Counted from the stretch's first letter, positions 8,983 through 18,356 are shown. The stretch: 64,000 bases of DNA from Psychrobacter immobilis (GCF_904846185.1 NZ_CAJGZQ010000019.1:1-64000); one strand, 5' to 3'. Translations and numbers: made by a program. Notes: generated by a model from the sequence alone, not told the origin.

Positions 8983-10203
8983 CTAGAACTTATAAGACAG
9001 CGACGCTTTTACTTCACGCTCATCACCTGGCATATTAGAGGTATTGAGTGAGCCGACGCGGACATAACGGTCTTTATTTAACAGGTTATAAACGTTTAAT
9101 TGACCGGTATTGAGGTCTGTTTGATATCACTATCTAGATAGCTATAACCACCAGATACCTGCAACTTAGGCATAATGATAATCAGCCTCTCTATCAGAAT
9201 AGCGAATACCGACACTTATGACACCAGCACTAGCCAGACGATGCTCAAAATCAGCAAACACATCATGGCTCTGACTGTTAAAGTCGTTCCACTTAGCCCC
9301 ATAAAAATCATTATTAGGTAGGGAGATTAAAGATTTATCAGCAAAGGTAGGCAGACCATTATTGGGGGTGATTTGTCGATCTTACATCAAATAACCCAGA
9401 CCAAATTTACTGGTATCATTCAATTGCTTATCAACACTGACGTAGGTCGTACCGTTTTGATTGTATTTACCACAGATGTCATCAACTACTGAATTGGAGC
9501 GCTGATTGTATTGCAGCACCGTGCGACCAACGAGACTGTCATCGGCGCTCAAGCTGCCCTGAAGACCAGCAGATACGCCATAGCATTCTGGATTGCTAAT
9601 ATTGGCTTTACCACGCTTTCGAACCAAATTCACCACACCGCCCACCTCTGACGCTGAGTTAAACAAGCCAGAAGTTCCGCGCATAACCTCTACTCGGTCA
9701 AATGCGGCTAAATTAGGCAAGGTGTCATTGATACTTGCCATGGGAGATGCGAGCCCATCAATACTATATTGATCATATTCATAACCACGAGAGTAAATAG
9801 ATGAGCGCCCATCATCATCTTTCAGAACTCGTAAACCGGTCGTGCGCTTAGCAATTTGGTCTAACGTATCAAGATTTAAGTCATCAATTTTTGCTTGGGT
9901 GATCAAACTGATAGACTGGGGAATATTTTCTAGATAATCTGGTATCTTGGTACCGACCGTCGCGACATTGTCATTATATAAGTCATTATCTTCACTTGGA
10001 TCAATGGCATATAAAGGATTCACGGTTACCACAATCGTATCTAAAGTGGTACTAGGCAATGCATCAGCACTATCTTCTGATTCAGCCGCTATCGCTGGTG
10101 ACATAAAGAGTAAAGATAATATAGAATAGCACAGCGGTGACAGTCTAAAATGCGAGGATTGATTTGAGGTATTATGAACCACGTTAGTATTCCTTAAAGC
10201 CAT
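8983..10203 (-). pseudogene. TonB-dependent siderophore receptor (FecA/FpvA-like), broken
   Basis: From the ATG at 10203 there is a signal peptide (ending PAIAA), a TonB-box region (LDTIVVTV) and a plug domain (PQSISLITQAKI, YSRGYEYDQYSIDG, VEVMRGTSGLF) up to GLGYLM. An in-frame TAA near 9380 then interrupts it. The same frame resumes at once as DRQITPNNGLPTFADKSLIS and FYGAKWNDFNSQSHDVFADF, then fails again near 9180. A further segment (LNVYNLLNKDRYVRVGS ... KASLSYKF) ends at 8983 as the receptor C terminus. The total of about 1.2 kb is roughly half of the usual 2.1-2.4 kb, so most of the barrel is deleted. Nonsense mutation, frame loss and deletion together make it non-functional. Confidence 0.85.
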
Positions 10204-10320
10204 AGTAGATAACCCATTGGGTTTGTTAATGGCATTAAAAACAGATAGCTATTAAATAAAAACAACTCTAACTTCATCTAGTGAAGTCAGAGCCTGCTCT
10301 TACCGGTTAGCACTCAACAA

Positions 10321-11094
10321 CTAAAATCCTCTAGCATTATCACTAGTAGCGGTATAAAAGATATTGAAGGCACTATTAGCGCCAGTTTTGACAACTTTAC
10401 CGTCTACCGTTGCACTGGCTTCGAAATTAACACCACCACCTGCACTTTCACCGCTAGCAATGTTCGGCAAGGTCAGTGAATGCACGACCACTTTCTTATT
10501 GGTAATGGGTGTTTCTGCTTTGGTTAATTTTGTACCCCGTGGTTTGACCACTTCGCCCTCTGCAACGACTTTCGTTAAATCATCATAAATAATATCGAAA
10601 TCTAATAATTGTGCCTGATCAAGTTTTGCTTGTCCGTTGACAACAGGAATACCAACAAGAGACTTGCTGCCACGGTGAATCATGCGATTATCGATAACTT
10701 TACCATTATCTAGTTTTCTGGCTTCTACAGCGACTGAATTGGTTCGAGCCATCAACATCACTTTATAACCTGGTACCGCAACTTTACCTTTTCCATCAAA
10801 AATATCTGCGACCAATTCTGGTGCATTTTTCGCTTTATTGATGACTACTCGAGCAGAGTTTTCAGAAACGGGATAGTCTTTGCCGTCAATCGTCAAATAA
10901 CGACTATCGGCATAGTTGCTTTGCGTTTTCATGAGACCGTTGGTCACAGAATGAGAGGTAGATACAGGCGTTACGCTCGATGGTGACATCGTATTTTGAC
11001 ATCCTATAATCCCTAAAGATAACAGCGCAATAGATAAAACTGAAAATTTAGATAATAGATTTTTGCTGAAACATGACTGAGTTGAACGTGACAT
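10321..11094 (-). CDS. Unknown lipoprotein of the iron locus
   Basis: 257 residues. The N terminus has a basic start, a hydrophobic stretch and a lipobox LGIIGC (Cys near residue 32), so a lipid-anchored envelope protein is expected. The mature part begins with a Ser/Thr-rich linker, then a beta-rich, Lys-rich domain (YLTIDGKDYPVSENSARVVI). I do not recognise its family. It precedes the dead receptor and the siderophore reductase on the same strand, and a Fur-like site lies 60 bp upstream of its start, so it is probably an iron-regulated accessory protein. Confidence 0.65.
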   Translation of the reverse strand: MSRSTQSCFSKNLLSKFSVLSIALLSLGIIGCQNTMSPSSVTPVSTSHSVTNGLMKTQSNYADSRYLTIDGKDYPVSENSARVVINKAKNAPELVADIFDGKGKVAVPGYKVMLMARTNSVAVEARKLDNGKVIDNRMIHRGSKSLVGIPVVNGQAKLDQAQLLDFDIIYDDLTKVVAEGEVVKPRGTKLTKAETPITNKKVVVHSLTLPNIASGESAGGGVNFEASATVDGKVVKTGANSAFNIFYTATSDNARGF

Positions 11095-11153
11095 AATTTA
11101 ATCTCATAAGAAGGATTTTTGTGAAATGCAGAACTACTAGAAAAAAATTGTAA

Positions 11154-11170
11154 TTGATAACGATTATCAT
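11154..11170. promoter_or_regulatory. Fur box between lipoprotein and esterase genes
   Basis: TGATAACGATTATCA (core 11155-11169) is a 6+3+6 inverted repeat matching the GATAAT-type Fur consensus. A second AT-rich GATAAT follows about 30 bp on. It lies between the minus-strand lipoprotein/receptor/reductase group and the plus-strand esterase gene and could repress both when iron is plentiful. Confidence 0.7.
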
Positions 11171-11304
11171 ATGCATTATTATTACGATAATGTAACTAGT
11201 TGTCAATCCTTATCAAGGATATAAAATACATTTGTTAATTCTCTTACAGTTTTCATATAAGCAATACTATGCTCAAGGCTTTTTGAATATGATAAAGGAT
11301 AGGT

Positions 11305-12327
11305 ATGTCAAAATTTCAGACAAAATTTTCAATTATAACGATAACCATAGCAGGAGTAATGATGTCACCAAGCTATGCTAAACCTGACTTGACCAAGACA
11401 GTAGATATGAGCTTATTGCATGCCAAAGATACCGGATATCGTTTCGTATATCATACCTTCATTAAATCTGCACCAGAACTACCCTCCTCTAGCGTAACAG
11501 ATTCACAATTGAAAACGCTGAAAGCCTATGCAAAACCTCGTCATTATCAAGTATGGTTAGCTATTCCTGAGCAAACAACCGATCATCAACTCTCTAACAA
11601 TTCTGTAAAAACTCCTAGTAAATTACTTTATATACTGGATGGTAATGCGGCTATTGATGATTTAGATACAGAAACGCTGCACGCCTTATCCAAGTCTACG
11701 CCAAAAAAATCAGCGCCTGCTTTAGTCTTTATAGGTTACCAAACACCTTATCGCTTCGATGTCGATGCCCGCGCCTACGACTATACCCCACCATTATTAG
11801 CCAACACTATAGATAACAGTGCGTTTACAGAAGAAGGTAGAGAGCGATTAAATGGTGGTGCAGAGCATTTTTATGGGCTGATAGAAAAAGAAATTAAGCC
11901 GTGGGTATATGAGCAGCTAGGCGAAAAACCAAAGCAAGAAGCGATTTGGGGACACTCTTACGGTGGTTTGTTTGTATTGTATAATTTGTTCAAGCACCCT
12001 GAAGCTTATCAGCAGTACTTCAGTGCTGATCCTTCGCTATGGTGGCAAGATGGAGAGATGATTAACTATTGGCAAGCGTATCAAAACCTTCCTGAAGCGC
12101 AACTTGCAGATATATCCAATAATAAACACAAACAAATACGACTCACTTTTAGTCACTCTGCAGAGCAAACCACTATCCCAGTAGTAGTGCCCACTCTGAT
12201 GAGTAAAAAAGAATTCGCCAAGGAAGTCTGTGACCACTTTGAGAAGAGTTGTAGTTATCAGTTTTACAATCAATCACACGGAGAAGTATTTACAACCTCT
12301 CTATTGGAGAGCTTAAAACGTTTCTAA
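11305..12327 (+). CDS. Siderophore esterase, IroE/Fes-like alpha/beta hydrolase
   Basis: 340 residues with a signal peptide ending near SYAKP, so it should act in the periplasm. The nucleophile elbow is GHSYGG (Ser218), and a late histidine in SHGEVF (His325) completes the expected Ser-His part of the triad. FSADPSLWW after the elbow is typical of the IroE/BesA/putative esterase family, which hydrolyses tri-catechol siderophores or their ferric complexes. It lies divergent from the lipoprotein-receptor-reductase group over a Fur-like site. The intact FepA-type receptor 7 kb away is a likely partner, suggesting catecholate use. Confidence 0.8.
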   Translation: MSKFQTKFSIITITIAGVMMSPSYAKPDLTKTVDMSLLHAKDTGYRFVYHTFIKSAPELPSSSVTDSQLKTLKAYAKPRHYQVWLAIPEQTTDHQLSNNSVKTPSKLLYILDGNAAIDDLDTETLHALSKSTPKKSAPALVFIGYQTPYRFDVDARAYDYTPPLLANTIDNSAFTEEGRERLNGGAEHFYGLIEKEIKPWVYEQLGEKPKQEAIWGHSYGGLFVLYNLFKHPEAYQQYFSADPSLWWQDGEMINYWQAYQNLPEAQLADISNNKHKQIRLTFSHSAEQTTIPVVVPTLMSKKEFAKEVCDHFEKSCSYQFYNQSHGEVFTTSLLESLKRF

Positions 12328-12701
12328 GACTGACTTTTCATAGAAAAACTGTAGGCTTATTCTTATGGATCTATAGCAGATATTTTAAAACCTATACTTT
12401 AAGACTCTTCAACTCCCCCTATCAATTGGAATGATACCTATTTCTTAAAAAATCATTACCTTAATAATTATGGTTTAGACCTCCTAGCGATGAGTGATTT
12501 TAAGATTGAGTATGTTCAAGATACATTTAGCACTCAGACCTTATCTACTAGATAAGAAAAACCTCGCTAGGTTACCCAAGCAAAGCGGGAGAGAAAGGTT
12601 GTTATGATATTTATGTTTATTATTATCTTATTTGTATTTAATAATAGCGGGATTGATTATATTGAAAGCCAACTCTGCTAAATAGCTCCTAGTTTTCATT
12701 A
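12328..12701. other. Intergenic region between esterase and exbD
   Basis: 374 AT-rich bases between convergent genes. A short open stretch on the plus strand (about 12403-12555) has no start and no family I recognise. No strong terminator hairpin was seen. Confidence 0.4.
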
Positions 12702-13103
12702 CTATTCATTTACAAAGACTATTTTGTTCAGCCCTGCTTGACTGGCTACCGCCAGTACCTGCGCCACCGTCTCATATCTACTTTCTTTATCTGCTCTAAA
12801 TAGCACGGAAGGGTCTTTACCAGCTCCACTTTGCTGTTGTAGACGCACCCCTAGTTCTTCCATACTAATAGGATCGCTATCCCAAAAAATACCGGCATCT
12901 TTATCAATACTGATTTGGATTGCTTCAGGTGGCTGCTCATTGATTAGCGCACTGGTCTTGGGTAAATCAAGCGGTACTGTTGGGTTCAAAACAGTCGCTG
13001 TCAATAAAAAGATAATCATCAATACCAACATGATATCAATAAGTGGAATGAGGTTCATCTCATTCATACTTTGGACGTCATCATCACCTAACTGAAATGC
13101 CAT
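12702..13103 (-). CDS. exbD: ExbD, TonB-system energiser subunit
   Basis: 133 residues. There is one membrane helix at about 18-40 (LIPLIDIMLVLMIIFLLTAT) with the essential aspartate of the ExbD/TolR family in IDIM, followed by a periplasmic domain (IQISIDKDAGIFWDSDPIS). ExbD works with ExbB to harness the proton gradient for TonB. It is last in the tonB-exbB-exbD group on the minus strand. Confidence 0.9.
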   Translation of the reverse strand: MAFQLGDDDVQSMNEMNLIPLIDIMLVLMIIFLLTATVLNPTVPLDLPKTSALINEQPPEAIQISIDKDAGIFWDSDPISMEELGVRLQQQSGAGKDPSVLFRADKESRYETVAQVLAVASQAGLNKIVFVNE

Positions 13104-13211
13104 AATATTCTCAATCGTGTATCCGTCTTATACAAAATCATAAACTTTTGCTTGAAAAAAACCATGCAGTCCTACTGTTTACAACAGCTTTATAAATAAA
13201 AGCTAGCACTG

Positions 13212-13901
13212 CTACTGTTGATAAGCTTCTTGTTTATCAGTATGAATACTACTATTGCCATGAGCACTCTTGCTACCAGTGACATTAGTGGTTATACCCT
13301 GCTTTTCAGCTACATTATGAGGCTCCATTGAAGTTTGTATTGCTGCTAAATCAACAGACTGCGCCAATAAATCATGGGCTCTATCATTGGCATGGTACAT
13401 TACCCGTCGATTGATACGTACGGCAAGGTTATAAAACACCACTGCTGGAATTGCAACGGCAATACCGAGACCTGTCATAATGAGCGCCTCGCCAACTGGC
13501 CCTGCCACTTGTCCAAGTCCTGCTTGCCCACTGGTACCGATATTATGTAACGCGTGAAAAATACCCCACACTGTACCAAATAACCCAATAAATGGCGCGA
13601 TTGCTGCGGTTGTACCTAAAATAGGTAGGCCGCGTTCGCTAGCAAAACGGTAACGTCCGATATGCTTTAATAACGCTTGCTCAATGACTAATCGACGCAT
13701 AGCAGCATCAGAGTTAATCACAGCTGAACGCTTCATCTCAACCTGCTGACTCAAATCATCAGCAACACAGGCGGCCAATTTTCGGCTTTGTAATATGCGA
13801 ATAATACCAGTTACCCAAGAGAGCACCGATAAGACCAATAGCAAGAAAAACAAGCTTTTGGTCACCAAATCGCTGTATTGCCAGTAGCTTGTAAAGTCCA
13901 T
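13212..13901 (-). CDS. exbB: ExbB, TonB-system proton channel subunit
   Basis: 229 residues of the MotA/TolQ/ExbB family. There are three membrane segments: about 15-35 and the pair in the conserved core LPILGTTAAIAPFIGLFGTV and GPVGEALIMTGLGIAVAIPA. The C-terminal 45 residues are a Ser/Thr/His-rich cytoplasmic tail. ExbB forms the pentameric channel holding ExbD. It lies between tonB and exbD with gaps of 123 and 108 bp, which are long for one operon but in the same orientation. Confidence 0.9.
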   Translation of the reverse strand: MDFTSYWQYSDLVTKSLFFLLLVLSVLSWVTGIIRILQSRKLAACVADDLSQQVEMKRSAVINSDAAMRRLVIEQALLKHIGRYRFASERGLPILGTTAAIAPFIGLFGTVWGIFHALHNIGTSGQAGLGQVAGPVGEALIMTGLGIAVAIPAVVFYNLAVRINRRVMYHANDRAHDLLAQSVDLAAIQTSMEPHNVAEKQGITTNVTGSKSAHGNSSIHTDKQEAYQQ

Positions 13902-14024
13902 ATCAGACTCCTTAATATGTTATGCAATCATATGAGTTCGTTGCGAGTACCGCATATCGACTTATTATGAAAAATTATAAATAGTGATGCTTTGAAAATA
14001 ATGGGCCTGGTAAATAACTAACTT

Positions 14025-14975
14025 TTACGGCACTGCATAACTGATAGGTAAAGTCACATTACCCACCACTGGTACGCCGTTCTTCGTAAAGGGTTTAAAT
14101 TTACCAGAACGTACTTGTTGCTGAGCTTCTCTATCGAGTGCAGCGTTGCCAGAAGATTGCGCTAAGCTCACATTATCAATGCCGCCTTGCTTATTAACTT
14201 GTAATATCAAAACCACCCTAAAGGTTTCGCCTGATTTGGCAGCTCGTCTGGCACGAGCAGGAAAACTAAAACTCGGTGCTGAGGCCCAGTTAGCGTTAGT
14301 GGCAGTAAAATTGACTGGGGTATTACTTGCGGCGGCGGCAGCTTGTTGATTGGCTTTCTCACGAGCAGCGGCTTGTGCGGCTTCTCTTGCAGCTTTGGCA
14401 TCGGATTCAGCTTGCGCTTCACGATCTGCCTTTGCTTTGGCATCTGCTGCCGCCTGAGCCTCTCGCATAGCTTTGGCATGCGCTTGTTGAGTAGCCTTTT
14501 CAGCCTGTGCTGCCAATATCTTACGTTCGTTATCGGCTGCTAAAGCGCTTGCTTGAGCTGCTGCTTCTGATTCTTGTGATTTTATTGGTTGTTTGATGAC
14601 AGGCTTGCTCTCTACTATTTTTGTTGTCGCAGGAGCTGGTTTAGTATCAACCTGAGGCTTTGATGTCTCTTTTTTCACAACTGGTTGCACGGCTTTTTTA
14701 GGCTCTGGTTTTGCCTCAGGTACGCTAACAGATTGTGGTTTAGGCGCTTTAATAGGTTCGACTTCTGCGACTGCCGTCACCGGCTCTGCAATTGTCGTAA
14801 CTTCTGACACCAACTGTATTTCTATAGGCGGTGTTATTTCAAGTGGCTTAATAGTAATCACAGGGGTTTTGACCATCACCAATGCAATTGCTGTCAGCAA
14901 ATGTAATGCGACAACACAACCCATAACTGTTGATGTTAATTTAAGTGATGGCACATTGAAACTTGTTGAACCCAT
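14025..14975 (-). CDS. tonB: TonB energy transducer
   Basis: 316 residues. There is a short cytoplasmic N terminus, one membrane anchor (about 16-35), then a long Pro/Lys/Ala-rich periplasmic spacer (VEPIKAPKPQSVSVPEAKPE, later AKADREAQAESDAKAAREA). The C-terminal TonB domain is residues 225-316 (SFPARARRAAKSGETFRVVL, QSSGNAALDREAQQQVRSGKF, ending PISYAVP). The Ala/Lys/Glu-rich coiled-coil-like section resembles TolA, but the C-terminal domain is TonB. A Fur-like palindrome lies about 50 bp upstream, so iron limitation should induce it and the exbBD genes after it. Confidence 0.9.
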   Translation of the reverse strand: MGSTSFNVPSLKLTSTVMGCVVALHLLTAIALVMVKTPVITIKPLEITPPIEIQLVSEVTTIAEPVTAVAEVEPIKAPKPQSVSVPEAKPEPKKAVQPVVKKETSKPQVDTKPAPATTKIVESKPVIKQPIKSQESEAAAQASALAADNERKILAAQAEKATQQAHAKAMREAQAAADAKAKADREAQAESDAKAAREAAQAAAREKANQQAAAAASNTPVNFTATNANWASAPSFSFPARARRAAKSGETFRVVLILQVNKQGGIDNVSLAQSSGNAALDREAQQQVRSGKFKPFTKNGVPVVGNVTLPISYAVP

Positions 14976-15022
14976 AACAGCCTAATAAGTCTATGAAATA
15001 AAATTGTAATAATAATGCAAAC

Positions 15023-15035
15023 GATAATTATTATC
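15023..15035. promoter_or_regulatory. Fur box upstream of tonB
   Basis: GATAATTATTATC is a perfect 6+1+6 palindrome of the Fur half-site GATAAT, about 50 bp upstream of the tonB start. Confidence 0.7.
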
Positions 15036-15191
15036 AATAAATTTCTTTTAAATATTAATTCCTGCTTACCAAACTACCCTCTCTCATCTTAATAGATTTA
15101 AGAATAATTCTTACTACCACTAAGGTATTACTTAAAAGTCTTGATATAGTTAAATGCCTCAACCTATGAAACCAGATAAGCCAAACAATGA

Positions 15192-15216
15192 CAATAATTC
15201 TCATTATCATTGATAA
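15192..15216. promoter_or_regulatory. Fur box upstream of the siderophore-binding lipoprotein gene
   Basis: On the minus strand this reads AATGATAATGAGAATTATT, very near the classical Fur 19-mer. It lies about 220 bp before the binding-protein start, in the same divergent region as the tonB site, and marks a second iron-regulated promoter. Confidence 0.65.
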
Positions 15217-15435
15217 ATACTGTTAACTACTTTATGATAATCGCTGTTTAATCTTTTGAACTTTAAAAAGTTCAAGTAAGCATCAATCCTGAAGTAGTCA
15301 ATAGCCTTAAAGACAAATTAATTTGCGAAGAGCTCCATTATGAATACTGCTATGCAGCCTCTTTACTAACCACCCCATATTTTGCAGTCATTTGATTAAT
15401 CAACTTTCTATAACTTGCAATATAATGAGTTACTT

Positions 15436-16479
15436 ATGTTTACTAATTTACTATCTATACCAGTGCCCGTATTCAAACGTTTTTTATTAACAACTATGAT
15501 GGCAACATTAGTAGCTACCGTCAGCTTGACAGGCTGTACCTCACCCGACTCTAGCGATTCTGAAACTGCAACGATTACAACAGAGAATGAAACGGCAGAT
15601 ACCGTATCGAATACTACTAATAATGGCGAATCTGCCACTAGTATAAAAATTGATACTGCAAAAGGTGAGATGAGCTTACCAGTTAATCCGTCACCCATTG
15701 CAGTATATGACATGACGTTAATGCAAGATTTAGCGGCTCTTGAAGTACCTATTCAAGGTATGCCAAGCAATATGTTGTTAGACAATCTGCAAGCAAAAAA
15801 TCAACCGGAGCCAAAAGAAGTAGGTACCTTGTTTGAGCCGGATCTTGAAGCCTTGAATGCACTACAGCCACAGGCAATATTGATTGGAAGCCGCACTGCT
15901 AAAAAATATGATGAATTGTCAAGCATTGCTCCTACTCTTGATATGAGTGTCGATACGGCCGATATTTATGAATCGAGCAAACGTCGCTTATCTGACTTAG
16001 GCGCCTTATTTGGTAAAAGCGAGCAAGCGGCAAAACTGCAAGGTGACATTGATGGTCTGTTAGCAGAAACCAAAGCTGCCACCAAAGATAAGGGTACAGG
16101 CCTAGTCGTCATGGTCAATGGCAATAAAATGTCAGTATATGGTACTGAGTCACGCTATGGTTTTATTCATACCGTACTTAATATCCCAATAGCAGATAAT
16201 CAAATTAAAGATGGTAATCACGGTCAGCCAATCTCGTTTGAATACATCCAAAAAACCAATCCAGACTGGTTATTCGTCGTCGATCGCAGTGCCGCCATTG
16301 GTGAAGATGGTGCTGGTGCCAAAGCCGTATTAGACAATCCATTGGTCGCGCAAACCAACGCATGGAGTAACAATCAAGTGGTTTACCTTAGCCCAGACTC
16401 ATATCTTGCCTTTGGCGGTTATTATCAATGGATGCAGGATTTGACGACCATTAAAAAGGCTTTTGCTAACGCTAAATAA
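15436..16479 (+). CDS. Ferric-siderophore ABC transporter substrate-binding lipoprotein (FatB/CeuE-like)
   Basis: 347 residues from the ATG at 15436; an upstream TTG at 15415 is less likely. The N terminus is a lipoprotein signal with lipobox LTGC (Cys34) and a Ser/Thr-rich linker. The class III binding fold follows: PIAVYDMTLMQDLAALEVPI, EPDLEALNALQPQAILIGSR, and the C-terminal lobe DWLFVVDRSAAIGEDG. Proteins like this capture siderophore-bound iron in the periplasm for FecCD-type permeases. The permease genes that should follow are deleted, so the protein is probably orphaned here. Confidence 0.85.
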   Translation: MFTNLLSIPVPVFKRFLLTTMMATLVATVSLTGCTSPDSSDSETATITTENETADTVSNTTNNGESATSIKIDTAKGEMSLPVNPSPIAVYDMTLMQDLAALEVPIQGMPSNMLLDNLQAKNQPEPKEVGTLFEPDLEALNALQPQAILIGSRTAKKYDELSSIAPTLDMSVDTADIYESSKRRLSDLGALFGKSEQAAKLQGDIDGLLAETKAATKDKGTGLVVMVNGNKMSVYGTESRYGFIHTVLNIPIADNQIKDGNHGQPISFEYIQKTNPDWLFVVDRSAAIGEDGAGAKAVLDNPLVAQTNAWSNNQVVYLSPDSYLAFGGYYQWMQDLTTIKKAFANAK

Positions 16480-16569
16480 ATGATGCGTTAAATAAGTAAT
16501 ATGCTAAACAAGCAACATGTTGAATAAGCGTCATTCGTTTTTAGGCAACTGTCATCACTGTCAGTTGCC
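16470..16569. repeat. Degenerate 16-18 bp repeats and a hairpin after the binding-protein gene
   Basis: From the end of the coding region there are four imperfect units of the form GCTAAATAAGNAACAT up to 16536. A hairpin GGCAACTG...CAGTTGCC (16544-16569) follows; its run of T lies on the minus-strand side. Confidence 0.45.
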
Positions 16570-16596
16570 AACCCTCACTTTAAGCCAGTAGCTGAT

Positions 16597-16731
16597 ATGC
16601 CGTTATTTTCCTCTCGTGCGCAGACCAGCGTCAAAGCCCGCCCTACTTTACCAACCGCATCAACGAGTTGGCAAAAAAGCGCAAGCCGTGGTCTCAGCTC
16701 TAAAAATCGCCGTGCTTCTATATCGCCGTAG
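16597..16731 (+). pseudogene. N-terminal stub of the first FecCD-type permease gene
   Basis: An ATG at 16597 opens a 44-codon frame (MPLFSSRAQTSVKARPTLPT, then basic residues) that stops before any membrane helix. A short basic N terminus right after a siderophore binding-protein gene is what the first permease of a FatDCE/CeuBCD-type operon would begin with. Everything downstream of it is missing, and the frame runs into the remains of the second permease. The assignment rests on position more than on sequence. Confidence 0.4.
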
Positions 16732-16754
16732 GTCATCAACACGGGCAGCTTCAT

Positions 16755-17291
16755 TATTATGGGGTCTTGTTTCGTAGCTTATCCGCCTTAATTGCACGGC
16801 TGATCAATCCTGATGATTTTGTCGTTGTGCAATCTGCCAGTTACGCGCAATTTAATACCGTCAATCCGCAGCTACTTGGCATTAGCTTTATTATTTGTGC
16901 CATTAGCGCGCTATTTATCTGGCGCTGGCGTTATCAATGTGATGTATTGATGCTTGGCAAATCACAAGCCATTAACTTGGGTATCAATTACCAACGTCTA
17001 GCGTTTGGGCTATTAACGGTCATTGCGGTATTGGTCGCCACGGCAACCTCATTGGTCGGTCCAGTGACCTTCTTTGGGCTGTTGGTTTGTGCGCTAACCA
17101 ATCGTATCGCTCGCCATATGTATCACAGCGAGCGTCTGATATTGGTCAGTTTGGTGGCGATGATTTGCTTGGTACTCGGTCAGATGATATTTGAGCAATT
17201 ATTGGGCATGGCGGGTGTGCTATCGGTGGTGATTGAATTGGCTGGTGGTTTGGTATTCTTAATATTGATTTTTATGACTCAGCGTCGTTAA
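16755..17291 (+). pseudogene. C-terminal half of a FecCD-type siderophore permease
   Basis: The recognisable frame starts about 16755 (GVLFRSLSALIARLINPDDF, the conserved middle of the second permease of catecholate-type importers) and runs to 17291. It includes the characteristic MLGKSQAINLGINYQRL loop and LVGPVTFFGLLVCALTNRIA. That is about 175 residues of an expected 310-330, with no proper start. With the stub before it, a single deletion fusing the start of permease 1 to the middle of permease 2 explains the arrangement, removing about 1.3-1.5 kb. Confidence 0.8.
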
Positions 17292-17391
17292 TATCGTGCT
17301 TATTTAATAGTCATTGACCTAGTAGCCAATCATCTAAAAACCATTGATATATTAATGAAAAATTAGATCCTTTGTAAAAATAAGAACCACT

Positions 17392-18162
17392 ATGATTAAA
17401 CTCAATAACATCTCGTACCATATTGGTAAACAGCAAATTCTTCATGACATTACGTTGTCGTTACCAAGCGCCCAAGTGATTGCCCTGATTGGTCCCAATG
17501 GCGCAGGTAAATCTACCTTATTTTCAGTCATGGCGCGCTTGCAACCGCTACAGTCGGGACAAGTCAGTTTCGCTGTAGATAATGAGGAACGTGATATTGT
17601 TAGCTGTCATGCGCGAACTTTGTCTAAAACTGTGGCGATGCTTGGACAAGACAACCAAGTGCAAGGGCGACTGCGCGTGCATGAGCTGCTGATGTTTGGG
17701 CGTTATCCTTATCATCAAGGGCAACCGACGGCTGATGATCAGCAAAAAGTGCAAGAAATTATCGAACGTTTTGAGCTTGCGCCGTTAGCCGAGCGTTTTT
17801 TATCGACACTATCGGGTGGTCAGCGTCAGCGGGTGTTAATTGCGATGATTGTTTGCCAAGATACGCCGTATTTATTGCTCGATGAGCCACTGAATAATTT
17901 GGATATGTACCATGCTGGTCGCCTGATGCGTGAGCTGCGCGAGTTAAGCCATACTCAGCAAAAAACCGTGGTCATCGTGCTGCACGATATCAATCAAGCC
18001 GCACAATTTGCCGATACCGTGGTCACGATGAAAGAGGGTCAGGTAATGGCTGTCGGTCAACCTGCAGAGGTCATCACCCAAGCAACTATGAAGGATCTGT
18101 ATAACGTTGACGTGACCGTCTTGAATCATCAAGGTCGTCCAATTATCGTTGATAGCTTATAA
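17392..18162 (+). CDS. Ferric-siderophore ABC transporter ATP-binding protein (FepC/CeuD-like)
   Basis: 256 residues. Walker A GPNGAGKST is at 34-42, Q-loop MLGQDNQVQGRL near 83, signature LSGGQRQR near 142, Walker B YLLLDEP near 161, and the switch histidine in IVLHDINQAA. The QRQR signature and LDEPLNNLDMYH belong to the iron-siderophore/B12 class. The gene is intact but its permease partners upstream are deleted, so it may be a relic on its way out or may serve permeases encoded elsewhere. Confidence 0.85.
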   Translation: MIKLNNISYHIGKQQILHDITLSLPSAQVIALIGPNGAGKSTLFSVMARLQPLQSGQVSFAVDNEERDIVSCHARTLSKTVAMLGQDNQVQGRLRVHELLMFGRYPYHQGQPTADDQQKVQEIIERFELAPLAERFLSTLSGGQRQRVLIAMIVCQDTPYLLLDEPLNNLDMYHAGRLMRELRELSHTQQKTVVIVLHDINQAAQFADTVVTMKEGQVMAVGQPAEVITQATMKDLYNVDVTVLNHQGRPIIVDSL

Positions 18163-18356
18163 CCCATTATCTAATAAATTAAAAAAATGAGTCCATATAA
18201 GAAATGCTGTTCATAAAATATAGGTAATATTTTAATAGAAATGACTGTTAACTATTTTTTCAACCGAATTCAATTAAGAACTACAAGATGATGGCTATGT
18301 GTTATCTGTTTTAATGATTATTTGTAAGATCATAAGCAAGATTGGTTGTACAAATC

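Noticed and set aside
12403..12555. Plus-strand open stretch that might be a small gene
   Set aside because: No start codon, no ribosome site and no family recognised; AT-rich chance frame or unrecognisable remnant.
14207..14543. Open frames opposite and within the tonB spacer
   Set aside because: They are shadows of the repetitive Ala/Lys/Glu coding region of tonB.
16767..17291. Intact short permease starting at a TTG
   Set aside because: The protein lacks the first half of every FecCD permease and starts in the middle of a conserved motif; a truncated pseudogene is the better reading.
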